Assembly (NCBI GenBank): GCA_904502075.1
Contig: CAJGDL010000030.1
Span: 1-15,315, forward strand
DNA length: 15,315 nt
Reading direction: 5' to 3'
Source: an uncultured Alistipes sp.
GTDB taxonomy: Bacteria; Bacteroidota; Bacteroidia; Bacteroidales; Rikenellaceae
This document shows, in pieces, positions 1-6,350 of the stretch. The position numbers and the translations under genes were made by a program. The notes beneath the pieces are model-generated. The model saw only the letters and a program-made list of their open reading frames with translations, made no database searches and was not told the DNA's origin. Within the stretch, counting starts at the first letter, position 1, and every line of letters starts with the position of its first letter.

Positions 1-1
1 C

Positions 2-88
2 GAGATTTTCGATGCATCAAACAACAAGGTCCCAATTAAATGGTATTGGCATCCTGATGGCGAAGTTCAGAATGGTGCATTCTCATAA
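2..88 (+). CDS. C-terminal end of an unidentified protein (5' end outside window)
   Basis: Frame 2 is open from the window edge to a TAA at 86-88 and gives 28 residues, including the stretch KWYWHPDGEVQNGAFS. The mix of Trp, Tyr, Asp and Gly reads like a genuine soluble protein tail and not a shadow. The frame stops just before a hairpin with a T-run at 142-180, as expected for a gene end, and the gene would converge on mnmE. The family is not recognised and no function is proposed. The alternative is a chance open frame, since only 28 codons are visible; the sequence to the left of the window would settle it. Confidence 0.5.
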   Translation, partial: EIFDASNNKVPIKWYWHPDGEVQNGAFS

Positions 89-246
89 ACACCAACGCCC
101 ACGAAAAATGGCATTTTGGGGCATAAAACCGTTAAAATACAAAAAATCCCGAAAGTGGTTGATAAACTCTCGGGATTTTTCGTCTATTTTGTGTGATTTT
201 CAGCCGATTTTTGTAGGCGTCAGTGTTTATTAGTGGGCGTTAATGT
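85..246. repeat. Imperfect inverted repeat flanking the terminator, plus a third partial copy
   Basis: The left arm at 85-112 and the reverse complement of 203-230 agree at 22 of 28 positions. The best-matching core is ATAAACACCAACGCCCAC (85-102) against GTAGGCGTCAGTGTTTAT (213-230), 15 of 18. A third, direct partial copy of the right arm, GTGGGCGTTAATGT, follows at 233-246. The arms enclose the terminator hairpin, so the whole block could fold as nested hairpins. The left arm overlaps the stop codon of the upstream gene. It resembles an extragenic palindromic or MITE-like element, but no target-site duplication is visible. Confidence 0.55.
142..180. terminator. Bidirectional intrinsic terminator between convergent genes
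   Basis: AAAAATCCCGA (142-152) is the exact reverse complement of TCGGGATTTTT (170-180). The stem extends inward past one mismatch (154-156 with 166-168) and leaves a 9-base loop. A-tract and T-tract flanks give a T-run in both directions, so it can end both the plus-strand gene finishing at 88 and the minus-strand operon ending with mnmE at 254. Confidence 0.8.
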
Positions 247-253
247 GCAAAAA

Positions 254-1636
254 TTATTTACCTATGCAGAAGTTGGCGAAGATGGAGTGGAGGATGTCGT
301 CGGAGGTGATGGTGCCGGTGATGGTGCCGAGGTGGTGGGCCACTTGGCGGAGGTCTTCGGCCAGGAGGTCGGTGGGAAGCCCTTCAGCAAGAGCGGTGAG
401 GGCTTGATCCAGGGCCTCGCGGGCATGGATCAGGGACTCTAGGTGGCGGCTGTTGCTTACGATGGCCGAGCCTCGCTCCAACTCCGAGGTGTCGATCGTT
501 GAGCGCAGGGCATGGCGCATTGCGTCGATGCCCAGCCCCTCTTTGGCGGAGATGTAAAGCGTGGTATCGCTCTTTATTTCGGTGCCTCGGCCAAGAGGGG
601 TCGCCCCCATTATTTCGGCTCTCCAGTCGGGGTTCAAATCGCACTTATTGACCACATGGAGCAGGCTCTGATCTTCGCGTAAAGGGGGTATCTCGATGGG
701 CGTAGTGTCGGTGGCATCCGTCAGCAGGAGGATCACATGGGCGCGATCCACGGCCGCTCGGGTGCGTTCGATGCCCATCAGTTCGAGTCGGTCGGAGGTC
801 TCGTGTAGGCCGGCGGTGTCGATAAAACGGAAGTGCAGGCCGTCGATTTGGATCGTCTGCTCGATGGTGTCGCGCGTTGTACCGGCAATCTCCGAGACCA
901 GGGCACGCTCCTCGCCCGAGAGACGGTTTAGCAGTGTGCTTTTTCCCACATTCGGACGCCCTACAATGGCCACTTGTACCCCTTCTCGCAGGACATTTCC
1001 CAGGCGGAAACTCGTCTCGAGGCGGGTCAGTTCTTGAAGGATTTCATGCATCGTGTGCTCGATGCTCTCACGATCGGCAAACTCCACCTCTTCCTCCGAG
1101 AAGTCCAGCTCCAGCTCCAGCAGGGCACTCAAGCGCAGGAGTTCTCCGTGCAGAGAGTCCAGGGCCTGCGAGTAGTGGCCTCGCATTTGGCGTAGGGCCA
1201 GGGTGTGGGCGGCGGCCGATTCGGCGGCGATCAGGTCGGCCACGGCTTCGGCTTGCGAGAGGTCGAGGCGGCCGTTCAGGAAGGCACGCATCGAGAATTC
1301 GCCGGCAGAGGCCATGCGGGCTCCCTGGGCGAGAAGGAGTGTTACGATTCGTTGTTGGATATAGGAGGAGCCGTGGCAGGAGATCTCGACCGACTCCTCA
1401 CCCGTATAGGAGTAGGGGGCGCGGAAGAGGGCCACAACCACCTCGTCGATCAGCTCCTGGTTGTCATAGAGGCCTCCGAAGTGGATCGTGTGCGAGGGGG
1501 CTTCGATCAAAGGCTTTTGGCCGCTGAAAACGCGATCGCAGAGGGCGATAGCCCCCTCACCGCTCAGGCGTACCACGGCCAAGGCTCCGCCCGAGGCGGT
1601 CGCCGGGGCTACGATGATCTCTCCCTCTCTTGTCAT
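254..1636 (-). CDS. mnmE: tRNA uridine-5-carboxymethylaminomethyl modification GTPase MnmE
   Basis: MnmE is a cytoplasmic GTPase. With MnmG it installs the carboxymethylaminomethyl group on C5 of wobble uridine 34 in certain tRNAs, using a folate one-carbon unit. The 460-residue length is normal. The N-terminal folate-binding, dimerising domain spans about residues 4-120, followed by the helical domain, which is interrupted by the G domain at about 215-380. G-domain motifs are GRPNVGKS (226-233, P-loop), TTRD (253-256), DTAG (273-276) and NKCD (330-333). The chain ends in the diagnostic FCIGK with catalytic Cys457. It is the last gene of the minus-strand operon, 14 bp after the transglycosylase gene, and runs into the terminator at 142-180. 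No truncation or frameshift is seen. Confidence 0.98.
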   Translation of the reverse strand: MTREGEIIVAPATASGGALAVVRLSGEGAIALCDRVFSGQKPLIEAPSHTIHFGGLYDNQELIDEVVVALFRAPYSYTGEESVEISCHGSSYIQQRIVTLLLAQGARMASAGEFSMRAFLNGRLDLSQAEAVADLIAAESAAAHTLALRQMRGHYSQALDSLHGELLRLSALLELELDFSEEEVEFADRESIEHTMHEILQELTRLETSFRLGNVLREGVQVAIVGRPNVGKSTLLNRLSGEERALVSEIAGTTRDTIEQTIQIDGLHFRFIDTAGLHETSDRLELMGIERTRAAVDRAHVILLLTDATDTTPIEIPPLREDQSLLHVVNKCDLNPDWRAEIMGATPLGRGTEIKSDTTLYISAKEGLGIDAMRHALRSTIDTSELERGSAIVSNSRHLESLIHAREALDQALTALAEGLPTDLLAEDLRQVAHHLGTITGTITSDDILHSIFANFCIGK

Positions 1637-1650
1637 GGCCGCTCGAGCAA

Positions 1651-3063
1651 TTAACTATTGCGAATGATCTTTAGGCGCTGCCCCTCGCTCAAGCGGTTCG
1701 GGTTCTTTATGCCGTTCCAACGCATGATGTTCTTCTGCGACACTCCGTATTTGCGTGCGATGGTGCTGAGGGTCTCTCCTCGTTTGACGCGGTGGGTGAT
1801 CGTGCCGCTGGCCTGGGCGCGCTTCTTCTCGAGGTTGTCGGGGTTGAGGTAGTCCTTCAGGAAGAGCGAATCCTTGGCGTGAATGGCCTCCTCCGAGGCG
1901 ATGTAGTTGGTCACGGCGTGCTGCGGCAGGCGCAGGGCATAGCTCTTGGTCGTGGCCGGCAGGATGTCGATGCGATACTGCGGGTTCAGCAGGCGCAGGG
2001 TCTCGATCGGGAGCCCTTCGAGGGTCGAGGCCACCTGCCCGAGGTGGAGCAGACGCTTCACATGGAGGGTGTCGGTAGCCAGGGGCATGGGGGGCTCGGT
2101 GGGCTTGATGCCGTGCAACTTGTGGTAGGCATAGCCATACGAGGCTCCGATGAAGGCTGGCACGTAGCCGCGGGTCTCGGCGGGCAGGAAGTCGTAGATC
2201 TCCCAGAAGGTCTTGCCACCCGAGCGTGCCATCGCCTTGTTCACACGGCCCGGGCCGCAGTTGTAGGCGGCAATGGCCAGGGGCCAGTTGTTGTAGATGC
2301 CGTAGAGGTCTTTCAGGTATTTGACGGCCGCCTTGGTTGCCTTGACGGGGTCGAGACGCTCATCGACCAACGAGTTGATCTCCAAGCCGTAGACCTTGCC
2401 CGTTGAGGGCATGAACTGCCAAAGTCCGGCGGCTCCGGCGTGGGATACGGCGGTGGTTTGCAGGGCTGACTCGATGATGGCCATGGCGCGCAACTCGATC
2501 GGGAGTCCCGCCTTCATGAGCTCCTCCTCGATCATCGGGAAGTAGAACTGCGAGAGCCCCAACACGCGGCTCATCAGGCCGTAGCGCGAGTCGGTGTAGC
2601 GGGCGATCGAGGCCTTGACCACATAGTTGTAGGGGAGCTCGATGGGCGATGCGAGGTCGCGCAGACGACGGATGTAGGTGGAGTCGGGGGTTGTGTCGGC
2701 GGCGGCTGTAGCCGAGGCATCGATGAAGATGTAGTCGTTAAAGTAGCGCTCGAAACTCTCCTGTGTACGCTGTTTCGACCACACGGCCAGTAGCGAGTCA
2801 TACTGTGCCGGGGTGAGGTCGCGGCGCGGTTCGGGAGCGGGCGGTGTCAGGCGCGGATCGCGCTCTTGGATTACGATTATCGTATCTCGTTTTGGGGTGA
2901 GGAGCTCTTCGGCTGCCTCTTTCGGGGTCGACACCTGCTCGGTTTTGTTGTTCTTTCGCTTCTCGCGCCATTTTTTGAAGATGGGGGCGGCTTGGGCCTC
3001 GCCCAACCCCATGAGGACGGTCAGCGAGAGCAGTGCGATCAGGTTGCGGCGTGTGGTGTGCAT
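1651..3063 (-). CDS. MltD-like membrane-bound lytic murein transglycosylase with LysM
   Basis: This periplasmic enzyme is predicted to cleave the MurNAc-GlcNAc bond of peptidoglycan to give 1,6-anhydro ends. The 470-residue protein starts with a signal peptide (residues 1-26, ending GEAQAA) and then a charged linker rich in Lys and Pro. The SLT catalytic domain spans about 170-320: MAIIES with catalytic Glu198, GAAGLWQFMPSTG (210-222) and AIAAYNCGPGRVNKA (263-277). A clear C-terminal LysM (about 423-467, HRVKRGETLSTIARKYGVS) should bind glycan. The stretch at about 331-380 looks like a diverged LysM. Its ATG overlaps the stop of the DUF5683 gene by one base (TGATG), which suggests translational coupling. 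The family assignment is firm; the exact MltD name is inferred from architecture. A lipid anchor is not evident, because there is no lipobox cysteine. Confidence 0.92.
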   Translation of the reverse strand: MHTTRRNLIALLSLTVLMGLGEAQAAPIFKKWREKRKNNKTEQVSTPKEAAEELLTPKRDTIIVIQERDPRLTPPAPEPRRDLTPAQYDSLLAVWSKQRTQESFERYFNDYIFIDASATAAADTTPDSTYIRRLRDLASPIELPYNYVVKASIARYTDSRYGLMSRVLGLSQFYFPMIEEELMKAGLPIELRAMAIIESALQTTAVSHAGAAGLWQFMPSTGKVYGLEINSLVDERLDPVKATKAAVKYLKDLYGIYNNWPLAIAAYNCGPGRVNKAMARSGGKTFWEIYDFLPAETRGYVPAFIGASYGYAYHKLHGIKPTEPPMPLATDTLHVKRLLHLGQVASTLEGLPIETLRLLNPQYRIDILPATTKSYALRLPQHAVTNYIASEEAIHAKDSLFLKDYLNPDNLEKKRAQASGTITHRVKRGETLSTIARKYGVSQKNIMRWNGIKNPNRLSEGQRLKIIRNS

Positions 3064-4346
3064 CAGAAGTTGATATTTAGGTTAAAGCCGACGACGGCCG
3101 AAGCATCGCCGAGCGTCGGTACATAGGTATAGTCCACCATGGGTTGGATGCTCATCGAGAGGTCGTCCGAGATGTCGTACTCCTTGAGGTGGGCATCCAC
3201 ATGGGCGTCGATGATCTGCAGGACATAGACACCGGCCGTCAGGATCAGACAGAGGTCGCGATTGCGGCGGTAGTTGTCGCGCAGATTCTTCAGGAACGAG
3301 GCCGAGTAGCGCCCCTTGAATTCGTCGGTCGAGCCCGAGGGCTTGGGGTAGATCTCGGGGTTTTGGTTGTAGTTCTCCAACGCCTTGTCGTAGTCCGAAC
3401 GCAGGCTATAAGCCTTTTTAAAGCGTTGGTAACCGCGGTTGTTCCAATCTACGCAGTAGATCATCGAGGCCATGCCGCCGATGACAAACGGAACGCGCCA
3501 GTAGCTCTTGTTATAGATCTGACCGGCACCCGGGCAGATAGTCGAGAGGGTGGTGGCCTTCTTGACGTTCGAGACCTCGTTGGTCGAGTAGTTCACCGCG
3601 GCATCGCCGATGAAGTAGAGGTACGAGGCGATCGTGGCTGCGAGGTAGATCTGACGACGGGTGTTGTGACGGATCATGTCGCTTTGCAGGTTGTCGAGGG
3701 CCTCGCTGCGGGTGCGGTCGATCGAGGTGACCTGGTCGTAGACCCGCTTCAGGGGCTTGTATTGGTTCGTCTCGTGTACATAGAGACCGATGCCGGCCGC
3801 CAGCGTACCGTAGAGGATCGGAAGTTTCCAATATTGCTTGTTGTAGATTTGGCCGTAGCCGGGCAGGATGGCCGCCGTCCAGCAGACCTTCGAGAGCGAC
3901 ATCGAGTCGCTCATAAGCCACCCTTTGCGTTTTTTGAGCGTGTCGGTTCCGAGCGAGAGGAGCGAGTCGCGTCGTTGGAGCGAATCCAGCAGACCGCGTT
4001 TCAGCAGCAGGGAGTCTCCGGCCATCTCAATGAGCGAGTCGGCGCGCAGTCGCTGCAACGAATCCAGGCGATTGCTTTCGAGGATCTTTTGGCGGGCCAC
4101 CTGCTTCAGCGAGTCGAGTTTCACGGAGTCGACCACCAGGAGCGAGTCGGTGGCCAGGGCGCGCAGTGAGTCGATCGCGCGACGCGTAAAGATCGAGTCG
4201 GCTCCCGTCAGCCGTGCCGTGTCCGGACGCTCAATGCGCCCCCCCTTGACCATCTGACGAGGGCTGCGGCGCAATTCTTGCGCCGAGAGCGACTCCGCCA
4301 AAAGGAGGGTTACAGCCAGTAAGCAGATGCGAATGAGTCGATTCAT
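3063..4346 (-). CDS. DUF5683 family envelope protein with duplicated core
   Basis: The function is unknown. The 427-residue protein has a signal peptide (about 1-22, ending SLSAQ) and a low-complexity region at about 50-150 with ten or more Asp-Ser-Leu or similar triplets. Two copies of a DUF5683-type core follow. Copy one has PGYGQIYNKQYWKLP (162-176), then a hydrophobic segment and a second hydrophobic stretch at 230-253. Copy two has PGAGQIYNKSYWRVP (272-286), then a hydrophobic segment and RRNRDLCLILTAGVYVLQIIDAHVDAHL (from 360). The second copy keeps the family-typical ending before a C-terminal strand-like tail. In related Bacteroidia this gene often lies between parB and a transglycosylase (family knowledge), as here: 27 bp after parB and overlapping the transglycosylase start. 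A membrane or outer-membrane role is inferred only. Confidence 0.85.
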   Translation of the reverse strand: MNRLIRICLLAVTLLLAESLSAQELRRSPRQMVKGGRIERPDTARLTGADSIFTRRAIDSLRALATDSLLVVDSVKLDSLKQVARQKILESNRLDSLQRLRADSLIEMAGDSLLLKRGLLDSLQRRDSLLSLGTDTLKKRKGWLMSDSMSLSKVCWTAAILPGYGQIYNKQYWKLPILYGTLAAGIGLYVHETNQYKPLKRVYDQVTSIDRTRSEALDNLQSDMIRHNTRRQIYLAATIASYLYFIGDAAVNYSTNEVSNVKKATTLSTICPGAGQIYNKSYWRVPFVIGGMASMIYCVDWNNRGYQRFKKAYSLRSDYDKALENYNQNPEIYPKPSGSTDEFKGRYSASFLKNLRDNYRRNRDLCLILTAGVYVLQIIDAHVDAHLKEYDISDDLSMSIQPMVDYTYVPTLGDASAVVGFNLNINF

Positions 4347-4373
4347 GCCGTTTGTTTTTCTTTTTTTGGGGGT

Positions 4374-5249
4374 TTACTTTGTCTCGCGACCTTTCACCTG
4401 TTCGATGAAGCGTTCGATGTCGGCATCGTCGGCAAAGTCGATCGTGATACGACCTCCTCCGTTCTTGAGGCGTTTGATGCCGATCTCTTGCGAGAAGATG
4501 CGCTCCAGGGCCTCCACCAGGCGTGAGTAGCTCTCGGGGTACTCCTCCTCGACCACGGGACAGATCTCGTCGGTGGGCTCCATCATGCGGCGGGCCAACT
4601 CCTCGGTCTGACGCACCGAGAGGGCGCGTTTCACGCATCGTTTCATCAGGCGCAATTGCTTCTCCTCGCTTACACCGGCAATCGCCTTGGCGTGTCCCAT
4701 CGAGATCAGCCCCTCCTTCAGGGCGAGCTGCACCTCCGAGGGGAGCTTCAGCAGGCGCATGTAGTTGGCCACCGTCGAACGCTTCTTGCCCACCTTCTCC
4801 GAGAGGGCATCCTGCGTGAGGTGGCACTCCTCGACCAGGCGCTGCATGCCGAGGGCGATCTCAATGGCGTTGAGATCCTGGCGCTGAATATTCTCGACCA
4901 GGGCCATGGCGTGCAGGTTCTCGTCATCGGCCTCGCGAATGTAGGCCGGAAGGCTCTTCAAGTCGGCACGACGGGCGGCTCTCCAGCGGCGTTCTCCGCT
5001 GATGATCACATATTTGCCTGCGGCGTTGCGTCCCCGAACCGTGATGGGCTGAATGACTCCCAATTGGCGGATCGAGTCGGCCAATTCGTCCAGCGCCTCC
5101 TCGTCGAATTGGCTGCGGGGCTGCTGCGGATTGGGGACAATATCTTCGATGGCCAGCTCGGCCATTTCGTTCATGGGCTTGAGGATGGCCGACGGACGTT
5201 CTGTTCCGAAAATGGCATCCAAACCTCTTCCTAAACCTTTCTGCTTCAT
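4374..5249 (-). CDS. parB: Chromosome partitioning protein ParB (Spo0J family)
   Basis: ParB is a CTP-dependent DNA clamp that loads at parS sites and works with ParA to segregate replication origins. The 291-residue protein opens with the conserved KGLGRGLDAIFG (residues 4-15), typical of the ParA-contacting N-terminus. The ParB/Srx nucleotide domain spans about 30-125, with QPIT at 67-70 and the CTP-binding GERRWRAA at 85-92. The central helix-turn-helix lies at about 144-168 (LTQDALSEKVGKKRSTVANY), followed by the parS-reading helices ending GHAKAI (185-190). The C-terminal part at about 240-288 is the likely dimerisation domain. The ATG shares one base with the parA stop (TAATG), so the pair is probably translationally coupled. 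No full palindromic parS was found in the window. Confidence 0.97.
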   Translation of the reverse strand: MKQKGLGRGLDAIFGTERPSAILKPMNEMAELAIEDIVPNPQQPRSQFDEEALDELADSIRQLGVIQPITVRGRNAAGKYVIISGERRWRAARRADLKSLPAYIREADDENLHAMALVENIQRQDLNAIEIALGMQRLVEECHLTQDALSEKVGKKRSTVANYMRLLKLPSEVQLALKEGLISMGHAKAIAGVSEEKQLRLMKRCVKRALSVRQTEELARRMMEPTDEICPVVEEEYPESYSRLVEALERIFSQEIGIKRLKNGGGRITIDFADDADIERFIEQVKGRETK

Positions 5250-6022
5250 TATTTTGCTCTCTGCTTGCGGTTACGTTTCAGGAACTCTTTGGCCAGAGTC
5301 AGATAGTTCTGAGCACCCGTGGCACTTGCATCATAGAGCATGATGGGTTTGCCGTGCGAGGGGGCCTCTCCCAAACGGATATTTCGCTGAATTATTGTTT
5401 CGTAGGCCAGTTCGCCGAAGTGCTCGCGCACTTCGCTTGCCACCTGATTGTTCAGTCGGTTGCGCATATACATCGTCAGGAGGAAACCTTCGATGTCGAG
5501 CGCGGGGTTCAGCCCGCTCTTCACGATTCGGATCGTGTTGAGAAGTTTCGACAGCCCCTCCAGGGCCAGGTATTCGCATTGTACGGGGATGAGCACCGTG
5601 TCGGCGGCCGTGAGGATGTTGACCGTCGTATAGCCCAACGAGGGGGAGCAGTCGATGAAAATATAATCGAATCGCTCGCGCACTTCGTTCACGATGCGCT
5701 TCATGATGTGGTGGGCATTCTCCATCTTGGGGAGCTCGGTGTCGGCGGCCACGAGTTGGATCGACGAGGGAAGCACCCAAAGGTTCTTTACATCGGGGCT
5801 CTGCTGAATGACCTCCGAGGCTTTGCGCTCGCCGGTCAGACACTCGTAGATTCCTTCCATATCAATATCGAAACCCAAACCCGAGGTGGCGTTGGCCTGC
5901 GGATCGGCATCCAGCAACAGCACCTTCTTGCCCAACAGGGCAAGCGATGCCGCCAGATTGATCGCGGTCGTGGTCTTGCCCACGCCCCCCTTCTGATTTG
6001 CCAAAGCAACAACTTTTGCCAT
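5249..6022 (-). CDS. parA: Chromosome partitioning ATPase ParA (Soj family)
   Basis: ParA is a cytoplasmic Walker-type ATPase. It binds DNA nonspecifically as an ATP dimer and pulls ParB-parS complexes apart. The 257-residue length fits chromosomal Soj proteins, which lack the N-terminal DNA-binding extension of many plasmid ParAs. The deviant Walker A is KGGVGKTT (residues 11-18), with the signature lysine at its start. The A' region LLDADPQANATSGLG lies at 36-50, and FIDCSPSLG is Walker B. It is the first gene of the minus-strand operon, with a consensus Bacteroidetes promoter about 110-140 bp upstream (6131-6162). The start is the ATG at 6022, which gives the standard MAKVVALANQKGG N-terminus. 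Confidence 0.97.
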   Translation of the reverse strand: MAKVVALANQKGGVGKTTTAINLAASLALLGKKVLLLDADPQANATSGLGFDIDMEGIYECLTGERKASEVIQQSPDVKNLWVLPSSIQLVAADTELPKMENAHHIMKRIVNEVRERFDYIFIDCSPSLGYTTVNILTAADTVLIPVQCEYLALEGLSKLLNTIRIVKSGLNPALDIEGFLLTMYMRNRLNNQVASEVREHFGELAYETIIQRNIRLGEAPSHGKPIMLYDASATGAQNYLTLAKEFLKRNRKQRAK

Positions 6023-6130
6023 TTTATATGCTTAACTTCTATTCGCTCTTACAATTTGTAGCCTCTCTTTTTTACCCGCTTTCAGCCTACTCAATGGGGA
6101 CTTCGGGCTTCGAAAGAGAAAATTATCGGG

Positions 6131-6162
6131 CAAAAATAGTAATTTTTGGTGGGCTTTGCAAA
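6131..6162 (-). promoter_or_regulatory. Bacteroidetes-type promoter for the parA operon
   Basis: On the minus strand, TTTG (6159-6162) is followed by a 20-base spacer and TATTTTTG (6131-6138). This matches TTTG-N19-21-TAnnTTTG exactly, the form recognised by the Bacteroidetes primary sigma factor. Transcription would start near 6125 and leave a leader of about 100 nt before parA. It is the only good promoter seen for the five minus-strand genes. Confidence 0.75.
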
Positions 6163-6183
6163 AAAAGCCTTGTTTTTCCTCTC

Positions 6184-6200
6184 CAAATCCTTTGGATTTG
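6184..6200. promoter_or_regulatory. Perfect dyad, possible operator
   Basis: CAAATCC and GGATTTG form a perfect 7-bp inverted repeat around TTT. It lies about 22 bp upstream of the -33 element of the parA promoter and about 110 bp upstream of the -7 element of the divergent gene. It could bind a dimeric regulator; no regulator gene is in the window, so this is only a candidate. Confidence 0.3.
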
Positions 6201-6306
6201 ACAACATCCTGCCTCACTTCGCCCTTTTTTCGATGAAGAAGGCTCCATTTCTCCTCTTTTTGGCGGAGAAGAGCTTGTTAAGTGAGGAAATGTACAAAAA
6301 AATCCC

Positions 6307-6314
6307 TATCTTTG
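6307..6314 (+). promoter_or_regulatory. -7 element of a probable promoter for the CPBP protease gene
   Basis: TATCTTTG matches the TAnnTTTG consensus and lies 36 bases upstream of the preferred ATG at 6351. No TTG or TTTG occurs 19-21 bases upstream, so the -33 element is missing or degenerate. Confidence 0.45.
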
Positions 6315-6350
6315 AGGGGTTGAAAAAGTCGTTTGAAAGAAGCTAGAACC

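Larger units (their letters stand above)
6023..6350. other. Divergent intergenic region between parA and the CPBP protease gene
   Basis: This 328-bp AT-rich spacer carries no convincing gene; the short open frames in it have no family-like composition. It holds the parA promoter (6131-6162, minus strand), a -7-like element for the plus-strand gene (6307-6314) and a perfect 7-bp dyad at 6184-6200. A second dyad (GGCTTT at 6152-6157, AAAGCC at 6164-6169) overlaps the -33 element of the parA promoter. A weaker 6-bp dyad lies at 6249-6254/6265-6270. Confidence 0.7.

Noticed and set aside
12..233. 73-codon plus-strand open frame at the left edge
   Set aside because: It reads through the terminator hairpin and the inverted repeat and has no family-like composition. 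Frame 2 (2-88) gives a more protein-like tail ending before the terminator.
3144..4169. 341-codon plus-strand open frame over the DUF5683 gene
   Set aside because: It lies antisense to a gene with signal peptide, family motifs and coupled neighbours. The translation is a Val/Gly/Arg/His-rich string with no motif, typical of the reverse frame of GC-rich genes.
4118..4650. Possible parS sites near parB
   Set aside because: GTTTCACG-type half-sites occur inside the parB and DUF5683 coding regions, but none is followed by the mirrored GTGAAAC half, so no full palindrome of the usual parS form is present.
6335..6350. TTG start extending the CPBP protease by six residues
   Set aside because: The ATG at 6351 gives a normal N-terminus, and a TTG start is less likely than an ATG a few codons downstream.
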